A DNA stretch of 64,000 bases from CBDFKF01 sp965248765 (GTDB lineage Bacteria > Pseudomonadota > Alphaproteobacteria > VGEJ01): positions 2,542,001 to 2,606,000 of the forward strand of contig CBDFKF010000004.1 of assembly GCA_965248765.1 (NCBI GenBank), given 5' to 3'. Positions 9,315 through 19,736 of the stretch are shown here, piece by piece. Every line of letters starts with the position of its first letter. Position 1 is the stretch's first letter. The position numbers were made by a program, and so were the translations under genes. Below the pieces are notes generated by a model. The model saw nothing but the letters and a program-made list of their open reading frames with translations. It did no database searches and was not told the origin of the DNA.

Positions 9315-10824
9315 ATGCCAGGAACCAATTTGCTTTTCGTCGCCATGGACGCTGGCGATGCCGAACTGCTCGAGACGTGGATGGACGCCGGGTTCCTCCC
9401 GCACCTCAATCGGCAGAGCGCGGCGCATGGCATCGCGTCGACCCCCCGCGGCTTTGGCAGCGACGCGATTTGGCCGTCGGTGTTCACCGGCATCGATCCC
9501 TCCAAGCACGCGCGCTACTACCACACTCAAGAGGAGGCGGGGCGCTACGGCGAGACCAGCCGCCATCTTGAGGTTCTGCGCGAACCAGTGTGGACGCGGC
9601 TTGGCCGGGCGAACCGGCGGGTCGCCGTCCTCGATCTGCCAAAGGCGCCGCTCACGCCTGACTTCGACGGTATACAGATCGCCGACTGGCGCACCCACAC
9701 GAGCACCGCTGAGGAAACCGGAAGCTGGCCTGCCGGGCTCGCCGATCGGGTGAGCGAGGAACTGGGCGGCCATGTGCTGTGCCCATGTTGGGCCACGCGC
9801 TACCAGAACCACGCATACGAGCGTGAGGATGGCTGGCTTCGTGACCTGAGGAAAAGTGTGCACGACAGCGCCGCGTTGTCAGAACGCTTCCTCGCCCAGG
9901 AGGACTGGGACCTCTTTATGACTGCCTTCAGCGCGAGCCATTGCGTGGGCCACCAGCTCTGGCATACCCACGATCCAACCCACCCGCGCCATCGCTCCCA
10001 AGTTGCCGCGCGCGAAGACCCGATCCGGGTTATCTACCAAGAGATCGACGAGGCTTTTGGCCGCCTCCTCACACTGGCGGGCCCGGGTGCGGCGGTGATG
10101 TTTTTCGCTGGGCCCGGCTTGGGGCCCAATTACGTCAGGCGCGACCTCGCCGACGAGATCCTTGTTCGGCTGGATCGCGGCGCACCCAGCGCGCACCGCC
10201 GTCCGTTGCAGGCGCTGAAGTCGGTATGGCGGCGCACGCCGGACAAGTGGCGGACCCGCCTCGCTGCCGGCGCTCACCTCGTCAATCGATCGCTCACGGT
10301 CAAGGACCGGGCACAGCGCGACTACAACGCGGTTACCACCAACGATACGATTGGCGGCGTGCGCATCAATCTCGCGGGCCGCGAGCCCGCCGGCAAGGTG
10401 GCTCCTTCGGACTTCGCCGCGGTGTGACTCTATCGTGCGCGAGATCTCGGCGATCACGATCGCCGACAGCGGCCGCCCGTTGGCCGTCGATGTCTTCCGC
10501 ACCACCGAGGTCTATGACGGCGAGAACGTCGATCGGCTGCCGGACGTGATGATCGAGTGGAACCATGAAGGACCGATCTCGGCGGTCACATCGCCATCGC
10601 TCGGCGTCATCGAACAACGCCGACCACCGGATTGGAGCGGGACTCACCGGGCCGGTGCGCTGTTGCTCATCCGCACTCCCGATGGCGGCGTCCTGCGTCT
10701 GGACGAGACATTGTCCGTGTTGGACGTGGCCCCCACCGTGGCGGCGCTCACCGGCGTCGAGCTCCCGGACGTTGACGGCAGGCCGGTCCTGACGCGCCCG
10801 GTACCGGCACCTGCACACGCTTGA
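9315..10824 (+). pseudogene. alkaline-phosphatase-superfamily (type I phosphodiesterase-like) protein, frameshifted
   Basis: The frame from ATG 9315 carries the metal-binding start (FVAMDAGDAEL), the region with DAIWPSVFTGID (nucleophile Ser or Thr area) and HCVGHQLWHTHDP, and stops at 10427. The missing C-terminal part continues in the next frame from about 10425 (RCDSIVREISAIT) to 10824, including the usual RTPDGG...DVAPTVAALTGV. One lost base near 10424-10428 explains the break; it is not in a long homopolymer. Together they give about 500 residues, normal for predicted AlkP-superfamily phosphohydrolases. It follows the truncated glycosyltransferase, so a cell-surface polysaccharide role is possible. 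Confidence 0.72.
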
Positions 10825-11130
10825 AGGGTACTCAGCGCGCAGTCTCGGAGCGCGCTAAAGCGGCACCAATTTGTCGATCAAGTCGATGGCTCGCGATAGT
10901 TCTATCTCGCGACCAGGGGCGTGGATCGCCGAACGGGGTGGCGCACCATCATCGCGGCGCCGGAGGGTGCTCTGATCCTCGCGCTCGCCGGGCGATCCGC
11001 GCGTGTTTGACCAGATCGCCCGCGAAGTTACCACCTGAGCATAGGCCGCCCCGGCGGCGCGCTCCGGTGGACCGCATCTTGCCGCTTGTGTCTAATACGA
11101 CGGTGAGATTGCACAGGTGCGGATGACGAC
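10825..11130. other. intergenic region, no gene seen
   Basis: About 300 bases between the phosphodiesterase remnant and the DUF2652 gene. It contains no convincing coding frame; a 101-codon open frame there has no family features. A weak imperfect palindrome lies near 10890-10915 (CGCGATAG against CTATCTCGCG). No confident promoter was found. Confidence 0.5.
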
Positions 11131-12291
11131 ATGGCGGACCGCGGGTTCCTCGTCATCGCCGACAGCTATACGAGATTTCTGACCGGCAGCGAGCTCGATC
11201 ACGCCCAGGGCGTGCTCCAGGATCTCTTCGCTGTGATCCTTGAGCGGCTCACCTCACCGCTTGCCCTCTCCAACATCCAAGGCGATGCGTTCCTGGCGTA
11301 TTCGAACGACGACGCCATCTCGTCGTCCGGGCAGATCCTCGATTCCATCGAGGCTCTCTATTTTGGCTTCCGCGAGCGCCTCACCTCGATCATCGACAAC
11401 ACGACGTGCCCGTGCCGCGCGTGCAGCAACGTGGGGGAGCTCGACCTCAAGTTCATCATCCACCACGGCGAGTACGTGGTCCAGGACATGGGCGCGCGCC
11501 GCGAGCTCACCGGCGCCGACGTCATCGTGTTGCATCGCCTATTGAAGAATGACTTTGCCGAGCAGACCGGCATTGCGAGCTATGCGTTGTTTACCGCCGC
11601 GGCGGTCGAGGCGTTGGGTCTCGAGGAATTCAAGGATGGCACGCAGGCCTACGTCACCGAGCTCGATGACTTCGGGCGCATCGAGGGCATCGTTGTTGAC
11701 ATCGGTGAGCGTTGGCAAAGCCACCACGCTACGACCGAGATCGTCGTAGGCGACGGCGAGGTCTGGTTCGAACCTGTGAGCCGCGTGCTGCCCCACAGCG
11801 TCGAGGCGGTCTGGGAAGCGTGGTGCAACCCTGCGATTCGCTCGCGTTGGAACACGCTGGTGCAGGGCGTGTCGCGCGTCAAAGGGGATCGCATGCGAGT
11901 TGGGGCCGTTGACCACTGCGCACACGGCAAACAAATGTTGCGGCTGCGGTATATCGACGTGCGCCCGCTCAAGCACGTCACCCTCGATACGGCGCTTCCC
12001 ATGAACGGGCGCTTGCGGCGCACGGTCCGGTTCTCGCTCGACAACAACGGCACCCGAATGACCGTCAAGGTCGCCAAGCTGTCGGGCCCCAACGCATTCG
12101 CCACCTTCATGTTGCGTCTCGTTGGCGGCATTGCCCACAAGAAAAGCGTGCACGCCGAGACCGTCGAGGAGTGCCGGCTGCTCGAGGCCTTCCTCGCCGA
12201 CCAACGGCCAGCGGGTGAGGCCTCCGAGGTCGGTGTTTCGCTCGCCCAGGTCGAGATCACGGCGGCGGCAAGACAGCTCGCCGCCGGCTAG
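11131..12291 (+). CDS. DUF2652 domain fused to SRPBCC domain
   Basis: 386 residues in two parts. The first 180 or so match DUF2652, which has a cyclase-like fold (MADRGFLVIADSYTRF, GDAFLAYSN, DLKFIIHHGEYVVQDM, LTGADVIVLHRLLKN). The second (about 215-350) is a START/SRPBCC-type lipid or hydrophobic ligand-binding domain (VEAVWEAWCNPAIRSRWN). DUF2652 resembles class III cyclase domains but lacks clear catalytic motifs here. Four cysteines cluster at TTCPCRACSN (about residue 90) and could bind a metal. Function is unknown; a ligand-sensing role is a guess. Confidence 0.78.
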   Translation: MADRGFLVIADSYTRFLTGSELDHAQGVLQDLFAVILERLTSPLALSNIQGDAFLAYSNDDAISSSGQILDSIEALYFGFRERLTSIIDNTTCPCRACSNVGELDLKFIIHHGEYVVQDMGARRELTGADVIVLHRLLKNDFAEQTGIASYALFTAAAVEALGLEEFKDGTQAYVTELDDFGRIEGIVVDIGERWQSHHATTEIVVGDGEVWFEPVSRVLPHSVEAVWEAWCNPAIRSRWNTLVQGVSRVKGDRMRVGAVDHCAHGKQMLRLRYIDVRPLKHVTLDTALPMNGRLRRTVRFSLDNNGTRMTVKVAKLSGPNAFATFMLRLVGGIAHKKSVHAETVEECRLLEAFLADQRPAGEASEVGVSLAQVEITAAARQLAAG

Positions 12292-12362
12292 GTGCGAAAT
12301 AGGCGCTGCCTCACTTAGAGCGCTCACTTCCGGCATTCTTTTTCAGGCACCTTCGCTAGCCA

Positions 12363-13646
12363 ATGGATTCGATCGGCTTCGCCTGCATTGCCATCGGCGT
12401 GATTGTCTTCGCGCTCGTCTCCAAGCGGCTCGAGAACACGGTTATCACCGCGCCCATGGTCTTCGCCGCTTTCGGCTTGTTGGTCGGCGAGGCCGTGTTC
12501 GGGGTGACCGACCTCGAGTTCAGCCATGGCTTCATCCGCGGGCTTGCTGAGCTCACGCTGATCCTCGTGCTGTTCTCTGATGCCGCGCGGATCGATCTTC
12601 GACAGCTGCGTAACGATCACAATCTGCCGGTACGCATGCTCTTGATCGGCATGCCGCTGACGATTGTGCTTGGCGCTGCGGTCGCGCTCGGCTTGCCGCT
12701 GGGGCTGAGCCTTTGGGAGGCCGCGCTGCTGGCGGCCATCCTCGCGCCGACCGATGCCGCACTCGGGCAATCGGTCGTCTCCAGCCCAATGGTGCCCGCG
12801 CGCATCCGTCAGGCGCTCAATGTGGAGAGCGGGCTGAACGATGGGATTGCGTTGCCGTTGGTCCTGCTCTTCGCCTTCCTGGCCGGCGGCAGCACTGAGG
12901 GCGGCCAGACCGACTGGGCCCTGTTCGGCGCCAAGCAGATCATCCTCGGCCCGCTCGCGGGCCTTGCCGTCGGCGGTGCAGGGGCTTGGCTCTTGGATCG
13001 CGCCGCCAAGAAGGGATGGATAACCCGGAGCTACGAAGGCGCAGCCATCCTCGGCATCGCGCTCTTGGCCTATTCGGGCGCGGAGGTCATCGATGGCAAC
13101 GGCTTCATTGCCGCCTTCGTCAGCGGCCTGGTGTTCGGCACATTTGTCCGCGGCCGGTGCGACTTTGTCTTTGAGTTTGCCGAGGCCGAAGGCCAGCTCT
13201 TGGTGCTGCTCACGTTTCTGATTTTCGGTGCAACGATTCTCCCCCTCTCCTTCGGTGAGATCGACTGGGTGATGGTGCTCTATGCCGTCCTCAGCTTGAC
13301 GATCATCAGGCTGCTGCCAGTCTCCGTGTCGCTGATCGGCACCGGGGTGCGGGCGCCGACGGTCGCGTTCCTCGGTTGGTTCGGGCCGCGCGGGCTCGCC
13401 TCCATGCTCTTCGCCCTGTTTATTCTCGAAGAGGTACCGACCGGGGCGGCACGGGACATCCTGGTGATCACCATTGCGACCGTTACCTTGAGCATCCTGG
13501 CCCACGGGCTGAGCGCGGCGCCCATGGCCCGGAAGTTCGGCGCCCTCGTGGCGCGCATGGGGCGGTGCGAGGAAACGAAAGCCGTGACCGAGATGCCGAC
13601 CCGGGCTGGGATCACCCCGCGCGCCTCCGGCTCGCGAGAGAACTGA
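12363..13646 (+). CDS. CPA1-type (NhaP-like) Na+/H+ antiporter
   Basis: 427 residues, nearly all membrane-embedded, with the monovalent cation:proton antiporter-1 pattern: about twelve hydrophobic segments, ILAPTDAALGQ (the TD pair of the ion path, around residues 122-132), NVESGLNDGIALP (around residues 155-167, with the ND pair) and GWFGPRGLASMLFAL near the C-terminus. It exchanges Na+ or K+ for protons across the inner membrane and so helps pH and salt homeostasis. The start at ATG 12363 gives a first segment at once. Intact. Confidence 0.92.
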   Translation: MDSIGFACIAIGVIVFALVSKRLENTVITAPMVFAAFGLLVGEAVFGVTDLEFSHGFIRGLAELTLILVLFSDAARIDLRQLRNDHNLPVRMLLIGMPLTIVLGAAVALGLPLGLSLWEAALLAAILAPTDAALGQSVVSSPMVPARIRQALNVESGLNDGIALPLVLLFAFLAGGSTEGGQTDWALFGAKQIILGPLAGLAVGGAGAWLLDRAAKKGWITRSYEGAAILGIALLAYSGAEVIDGNGFIAAFVSGLVFGTFVRGRCDFVFEFAEAEGQLLVLLTFLIFGATILPLSFGEIDWVMVLYAVLSLTIIRLLPVSVSLIGTGVRAPTVAFLGWFGPRGLASMLFALFILEEVPTGAARDILVITIATVTLSILAHGLSAAPMARKFGALVARMGRCEETKAVTEMPTRAGITPRASGSREN

Positions 13647-13723
13647 GTGAGGCGCGGACCCGGATAGACTCGCCCATCATCAAGACCTATCGTTTCGGTG
13701 CCCCGCATTGGGTGGAACCCCCA

Positions 13724-15447
13724 TGGTAGACAAGGTTGAACGAAGGCTTGCCGCCATTTTGAGCGCGGACGTCGTCGGTTACTCGCGCCTCATGCACGCG
13801 GATGAGGCCGGAACGCTGGCCAGCCTCACGGCGCTCCGCAAGGAGCACATCGAGCCGAAGATCGATGAGCACGGCGGCCGCCTGGTCAAGCTGATGGGCG
13901 ATGGCGTGCTCGTCGAATATCCGAGTGTCGTCGATGCCGTGCACAGCGCCATCGAGATTCAGCAGGCGATCTCCGCGTGCAACACTGAGACCCCCGAAGA
14001 CGAGCGCATCGCGTTTCGGATCGGCATCAACCTCGGCGACATCATGGTCGCGGGCGAGGACATCTACGGCGACGGGGTCAACGTCGCGGCCCGCATCGAG
14101 GCGCTGGCCGCGCCCGGCGGGATCTGCGTCTCGCGGTCCGTCCGGGATCAAATCCGCGACAAGCTGGACTATCCCCTTGAGGATCTTGGCGAGGTCGAGG
14201 TCAAGAACATCGCGCGTGCGGTGCGCGTCTTTCGCGTGAAGCTCGGCGGCGAGGCGACGCCTGAGGTGCCGGTTCCAGCGGGGACACACGCGGCGCCGGC
14301 CCGCGACAAACCGTCCATTGCCGTGCTGGCCTTCGAGAACATGAGCGGCGATCCCGAGCAAGAGTACTTCGCCGACGGCATCGCCGAGGACATCCTGACC
14401 GCGCTTTCGAAGTTTCGCGAATTCGACGTCATCGCCTGGCCCGTGAGCTGGACGTGCGCTACGTGCTCGAGGGCAGCGTGCGCAGCGCTGGCGGGCGGGT
14501 GCGGATAACCAGCCAGCTCATCGATGCCACCACCGGCAGCCACCTTTGGGCCGAACGCTACGACCGCACGCTGGACGACATTTTTTCCGTCCAGGATGAG
14601 ATCACGCAACACATCGTCGCATCGATCGCTCCCGGGATCTTCTCAGCGGAGATGCAACGCGCTCAGCGCAAGGGGACCGAGAATCTCGACGCGTGGGACT
14701 GTGTGATGCGCGCCCACTGGCACATCGGGCGGTTTACGAGGGAGGACAGCGCTGAAGCAAAGGGCCTGCTCTCCAAGGCACTGGAGCTCGATCCGAACAA
14801 TGTGACCGCCCTCGCCGATCTGGCCTATACCCACCACGTGGAAGCAGTGTTTGGCTGGGGCGAATCCCCCGCCCCACTCATATGAGCTCCACGGCGAAAC
14901 CGCGCGGAGAGCGGTGGCCATCGACGAACAAGATGCCGCCGCGCAGACGGCATTGGCGATCTTCGAGCTCTTCTCCAATCGACACGATGACGCTTTGGCA
15001 AGGCTTGAGCAGGCGATTAGGATCAATCCCAGCCTCGCCGACGCCTGGGGCTACCTTTGTGCCGTATACGCGTTCGCCGGCGAGCGGGAGGCGGCCTTGC
15101 CGCACTTTGAGAATGCGATTCGCCTCAGCCCGCACGACCCGTTGACCGTGATTTGGAGCATCGCCTCGGCCTGGGCGGCGCTGAGCGCCGAGCTTTATGA
15201 AGAGGCGATTGAACATGCGAACAAGGGCATTCTGAAAAACCCGGATTTTACAGACTGCTACGGCGTTCTCGCGGCGAGCCACGGCCACTTGAACCAACTT
15301 GCCGAGGCCCGGGCTGCGCTCGACGAGTTTGCCGACCGCATGCCAGGTCTAACGCTGAGTGATCCCAGGCTGACGCGGCCGTTCAAGCGGCCGGCGGATA
15401 GGGATCGGTTTCACGAGGGCCTTCGCAAAGCCGGGCTGCCGGAGTGA
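13724..15447 (+). pseudogene. class III adenylate/guanylate cyclase with TPR region, broken twice
   Basis: The first frame (ATG 13724 to about 14437) encodes a complete class III cyclase domain: ILSADVVGYSRLM with the metal Asp, KLMGDGVL, and DIYGDGVNVAARIEAL. The usual linker (PSIAVLAFENMSGDPEQEYFADG) follows. After FREFDVIA about 20 codons are missing and the frame changes to ELDVRYVLEGSVRSAGGRV. A second frame change near 14870 leads to the tetratricopeptide-like C-terminal part ending at 15447. The intact parent would be about 590 residues. The isolated first frame (to 14508) could still give a cyclase domain with a scrambled tail. Confidence 0.75.
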
Positions 15448-15489
15448 TGGCCAGAGCAACAGATGTGCCGCTCCTTGGTGCTCAGGAGC

Positions 15490-15998
15490 TCAAATCGATC
15501 GCTCCATCAGGACCGCAGGCAGCTTCACGTCCGGCCCCATGGGAACCTTCACCACGCGCACCGATTTGAAACCGAGCGCTGCGTAGAAACTTTCCGAATT
15601 GAGGCTGGCGTGGCATTCAAGGCGTCGTACACGCCCGCCAACCGGGCGGCGACTTCACAATGCCGGTAGATCGCGCGGCCGACGCCGCGCCGGACCCAAT
15701 CGGGATGCACGGCGAAATGGCGTATGTGCGCGAACTCTGGCTCGACCACGCCGCTCCACGGCTGCTCCCGCTTCCAGCCGCCGCAATCGGCCACGCGCCC
15801 ATCGTCGCTCTCCGCGAGGTAAAAAGTCCCCGACGACAGCAGGGCGGGATTGGCCTGCGTCATGAGCGGCAGGGCTGCCGCGAGGATACCCTCGTCATAG
15901 CTGGGTCGCATCAGGACGGGGTAGCAGGCCTGCAGCATCGCGCTCACCGGGTTTTCGTCTCCCGGTTTCGCTACTCTGACGGCGACGTTTACTGCCAC
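15490..15998 (-). pseudogene. GNAT family N-acetyltransferase, frameshifted near the C-terminus
   Basis: From ATG 15998 the frame gives an ordinary GNAT fold with the acetyl-CoA-binding region FAVHPDWVRRGVGRAIY (about residues 93-109), then runs to a stop at 15549 after an unrelated tail. The true C-terminus is in the neighbouring frame: CHASLNSESFYAALGFKSV through LPAVLMERSI, ending at 15490. The switch lies near 15622. The final strand and helix are needed for the fold, so the frame as it stands would make a defective protein. Substrate not predictable. Confidence 0.7.
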
Positions 15999-16025
15999 GC
16001 CACGCGCTCCTCCCGCGGCCCCGCG

Positions 16026-17192
16026 CTAAGCGGCGGCGTACACCGCGGCCTCGAAGGCGTTGTAGAGCGAGAGCGCCCTGTCATCGGCGAACGGCAGGAC
16101 TTGAGTGGCGTACACCCCGCCGATGCCTCTCACCGGATCGATCCAGAAATAGGTGTTGGCGAGCCCCGCCCATGCCAGGCTGCCGGCACTGCGCCCCGTC
16201 GGCGCTTGGTCCATGTTGATCATGAAGCCGAGGCTCCAGGTCTGCGGCATGCCGGGGAAGAACTCGGCGTCTTGGGACTCGCCCGGCATGGCTGTTTGCA
16301 GCGCACTGACCCGGCAATCGCCCATCTGGTTGACCGACAACGCTTCGACAGTGTCCGGCTTCAACAGGGCTCGTCCGCCGACGACTCCCCGGTTGAGGAA
16401 CAAGCGGACGAACCGCAGATAATCGCCGACCGTCGAGTAGAGGCCGCCGCCGCCCATCTCGAACTCGGGCTCCTGCGACACCTCGGTATCGAGCACCGCG
16501 CACGTGCCATCATCGCCCCGTTGATGGACCTTGGCGAGGCGCGCGCGCATATCGGGTGTGATCTTGAAGGCCGTGCTCGCCATGCCCAGCGGCTTGAGAA
16601 TGTGCTCGGTCATGAACGCGCCGAGCCGTTGGCCGCTGACCGCTTCGACCATCTTACCCGCCCAGTCCGAGTTGATGCCGTAGCACCAGCGCTCGCCGGG
16701 ATCGAACAGTAGCGGGGTCGTCAACGCCGCGTTCTCGCAGCTATCGATCTGCGGCAGATCCTTCGCCTGTTGGTAGCGAAGGACATCCTCGCTCCAGAAC
16801 TCGTAGGCGAAACCGGCGGTGTGCGTGAGCAGGTGGCGGAGCGTGATGGGCCGGCTCGGCGCGCGCGTCACCGGCGCTCCCGACCCATCGAACCCTTCGA
16901 GTACCTGAACGTCGGCCAACTCCGGCAGCCAGTTACGCGCCGGCGCGTCGAGCTCGAGCTTTCCTTGCTCGACCAGCAGCATCGCCGCGACGCTGGTGAG
17001 CGGCTTGGTCATCGAGGCGATCCACACCACCGTATCCGGCGTCATCGCCGCGCCGCCATGCAGCATGCGCTCGCCGAATCCACCTGCATAGATCGTCGTC
17101 TCACGATTCGCCGCCATGGCGACGACGCCTGGTACATCACCCCGCGCGACGGCCTCACGCAGCACAGCGTCGATGTGTTCTTTCAGAGGCAC
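16026..17192 (-). CDS. serine hydrolase, class C beta-lactamase/esterase family
   Basis: About 388 residues of the beta-lactamase-related serine hydrolase family. Seen: the S-x-x-K nucleophile box SMTK (residues 60-63), the tyrosine box YGIN (around residue 157), and conserved LRHLLTHTAGF and YSTVGDYLRF. No signal peptide is visible, so a cytoplasmic esterase or peptidase is more likely than a periplasmic resistance enzyme. The open frame reaches back to 17282, which would overlap the kinase gene upstream; GTG 17192 starts the conserved PLKEHIDAVL and avoids that overlap. Confidence 0.82.
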   Translation of the reverse strand: MPLKEHIDAVLREAVARGDVPGVVAMAANRETTIYAGGFGERMLHGGAAMTPDTVVWIASMTKPLTSVAAMLLVEQGKLELDAPARNWLPELADVQVLEGFDGSGAPVTRAPSRPITLRHLLTHTAGFAYEFWSEDVLRYQQAKDLPQIDSCENAALTTPLLFDPGERWCYGINSDWAGKMVEAVSGQRLGAFMTEHILKPLGMASTAFKITPDMRARLAKVHQRGDDGTCAVLDTEVSQEPEFEMGGGGLYSTVGDYLRFVRLFLNRGVVGGRALLKPDTVEALSVNQMGDCRVSALQTAMPGESQDAEFFPGMPQTWSLGFMINMDQAPTGRSAGSLAWAGLANTYFWIDPVRGIGGVYATQVLPFADDRALSLYNAFEAAVYAAA

Positions 17193-17208
17193 GCTGCGGC
17201 GCCGATCG

Positions 17209-18549
17209 TCAAATCGCGGGCAGCGAGAAGAAAAAGGTCGTGCCGCGATCCGGCTTGGCGTCTGCCCACAGCTTACCGCCATGCGCCTCTACGATCGATC
17301 GACTGATCGACAGGCCCATCCCCATGCCCTTGTCCTTGGTCGTGAAGAAGGGCTCGAATATCCGCGCCGAATCGCCGTCCGGAAGACCACGGCCCTCATC
17401 GGCGATTCCGACGATCACCGAGCCGTTCGCATCCAGCCTGCTCTCGACCGCAATCACCGCGCTCCTCTCGCCTTCGCAGGATTCGATGGCGTTGCGCACA
17501 AGGTTCAAGATCACCTGCTCGATGCCGATGATGTCCACGTCGACATAAGGAAGACCGTCGGCGAGTTGATAGCGGGTCGCGATGGGATGACGGTCCAGCT
17601 CGAGCCCCACGAGAGGGCCGACGCCCCGGATCACTTCATTGATGTCCACGCGGGCGCTCCGCTTCTCCGACTTCTTCACGAACGAGCCGATGTGCTCGAT
17701 CATGTCGCTCGCTCGGTTCGCCTGCGCCGAAATCTGCTCGAGCGGCTCGACCAGCTCAGCGGCAATGGCGCTCTCGCTCGCCCGCACGCAGCGGAGACAA
17801 CTCCTCGAGTAATTGACGATGGCGGGCGGCTGGTTGAGCTCGTGGGCCAGCGTTGATGCGAGCTCGCCCATAGTGCTCAGACGTCCGACATGGGCGAGCT
17901 CCGCCTCTCGGGCGCGGGCCGGACGGTTGGCTTCGCTTTGACTCCTGAGGATCTCCACAGTCGAGCGGTGGAGATTGCGCGCGATCAAGACCATCGCGGC
18001 CGAGAACACGGTGAGCATCAATGCCATGGATACCTGGATCTTTTCTCCTTCGAAAAGCAGCCTGAGGACCAGAGGCGACAGGCTCGGCAGGAGGAACGAG
18101 AGGAAGGCGGGCGGATGGGCGGCGTGGGCGACCGCGGCACCGGCGCAAAGCCCGCCGATCACGAAGGCCAGGAACACCTGAAAGACCGGCATGGCTGGGA
18201 CGAAGAAGAGGATCCCGGCAACGCCCCACAAGACGCCCGAGGCCGCCGTCCCCAACGTGAACGTCAGCGCCCACTTGTTGCCCCCATCCACGTTGGTGGA
18301 CCGCTCCCGGTGCGGCCACATCAGCAGATACCTCCCGGCGGTTACACCGCAGACAAGGCCCAGCCAGACCAGCAGCCAGACGTGCGAGACGGCGCTCCAT
18401 AGCACCGCGACGACGACCGCCGCGCTGATCGCGCTCGCGGCCAGCGCGACCGAATGTTGGCGCGCCAGTTTCTCGTATTCCCGCAGGAAGGTCGGCAGCT
18501 TCAGCCTCTTCAGGTGATGTTCGAGCAGGATGCGGGGGGCCTCAACCAT
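17209..18549 (-). CDS. sensor histidine kinase with IstB-derived N-terminus (chimeric)
   Basis: From about residue 31 on this is a membrane sensor histidine kinase with five or six hydrophobic segments (about 40-190), then HAMP-less dimerisation and catalytic domains: the H box LAHELNQP, N box NLVRNAIES, G1 DEGRGLPDG, F box FEPFFTTK and G2 GMGMGLSIS. The first 30 codons (MVEAPRILL to EKLAR) are identical to the start of IstB at 36640. Identity stops at about 18459, so the IS21 end is fused in frame to a kinase that has lost its own start. The pattern resembles FixL-like soluble-core kinases. No response regulator lies beside it. Expression would depend on the IS. Confidence 0.82.
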   Translation of the reverse strand: MVEAPRILLEHHLKRLKLPTFLREYEKLARQHSVALAASAISAAVVVAVLWSAVSHVWLLVWLGLVCGVTAGRYLLMWPHRERSTNVDGGNKWALTFTLGTAASGVLWGVAGILFFVPAMPVFQVFLAFVIGGLCAGAAVAHAAHPPAFLSFLLPSLSPLVLRLLFEGEKIQVSMALMLTVFSAAMVLIARNLHRSTVEILRSQSEANRPARAREAELAHVGRLSTMGELASTLAHELNQPPAIVNYSRSCLRCVRASESAIAAELVEPLEQISAQANRASDMIEHIGSFVKKSEKRSARVDINEVIRGVGPLVGLELDRHPIATRYQLADGLPYVDVDIIGIEQVILNLVRNAIESCEGERSAVIAVESRLDANGSVIVGIADEGRGLPDGDSARIFEPFFTTKDKGMGMGLSISRSIVEAHGGKLWADAKPDRGTTFFFSLPAI

Positions 18550-19736
18550 GGCCGGCCCCACCGGCCAGCGGGGTGGCGTAGTCGGCGCTCCGCGTGGCGG
18601 CGACGAAGGGCTGGGGCAGGTGCGGATAGCGCGACAGGTCGAGATGCACGGGCCGCCTCTCGATGCGGGCCAGCAGCAGGTGCTTGACGGCGTCGAAGCC
18701 GATCAGGCGGCACTTCACCGCGTCGCGCACCGCGGCCGCCACCTGCGGTTCCGGGAAGTCTTCGTGCAGGCGCAGCACCTGGATGTATTCGCGCTTGCCG
18801 CGCGGCCCGAAGCGCGCCTTGAGGAGGCGGCGCAACGTGTCGAAGGCCGGATCGAGCTTCCACCCTCTCAGCGGCGCCGCCTGGTCCAGGGCGCCCGGCT
18901 TCTTCTCCAGCAGCGACAGATAGTGCAGCGGGTCGTAGACGACGTCGCCGCGGACATAGCTGCGCCGATGGCGGGCGACGATCTCGGCGCCGAGCGCGAT
19001 CTCGACCCGGTCGACATAGCCCTTGACCGTCACCTTCTTGTGGGCGTGCACCGCCGGTGCCGAGTAGTCCACCAGCCGGTAGCGCACCAGGGCCGTCGAC
19101 GAGACCTGGCCCGGCACATGCTCGCAGGCCTCGAAGGGAACCGCCGGCAGATCACGCAGGGCCTCGAGATCGGCGAGCAGCGCCGCCGCCTGCTCCCCTG
19201 CCTCGAGCGCGTCGAGCCGCTCCAGGCAGCGCGCCATCAGCCGCTCGTTCAGGACCGACAGGTCATGCACCTTCGGGATCGGCACCATGAACCGGCGCCG
19301 TGCCGTCTTCACCAGGGCCTCGACCTTGCCCTTGTCGTTGCCCTTGCCGGGCCGGCCGAAGCGGTCGCGGAACAGATAGTGCGACTGAAGATGTGAGAAC
19401 GCCTGCGTCCTGAGGCGCGTGCCGTCGCCCAGGATCCGCGCCACCGCCAGGGTCGTGTTGTCGTAGAGGATCGAGCGCGGAACCCCGCCGAGGAAGGCGA
19501 AGGCGCTGACATGGCCGTCCAGGAATGCCTCCGTCGTCTCCCGGGGGGAGGCCTTCACGAACCAGACATTGGAATGGGGCAGGATCAGGCAGAAGAAGGC
19601 AACCTTCTCGCGCCGGCCCGGCAGCTCCACCACCGCCTCGCCGAAGTCGACCTGGGCGTGGCCCGGCGGGTGATGCAGTGGAACGAAAGCCTCGCGCGTC
19701 GACTGCCGCCGGGAACGCACATAGTCCTTCACCATG

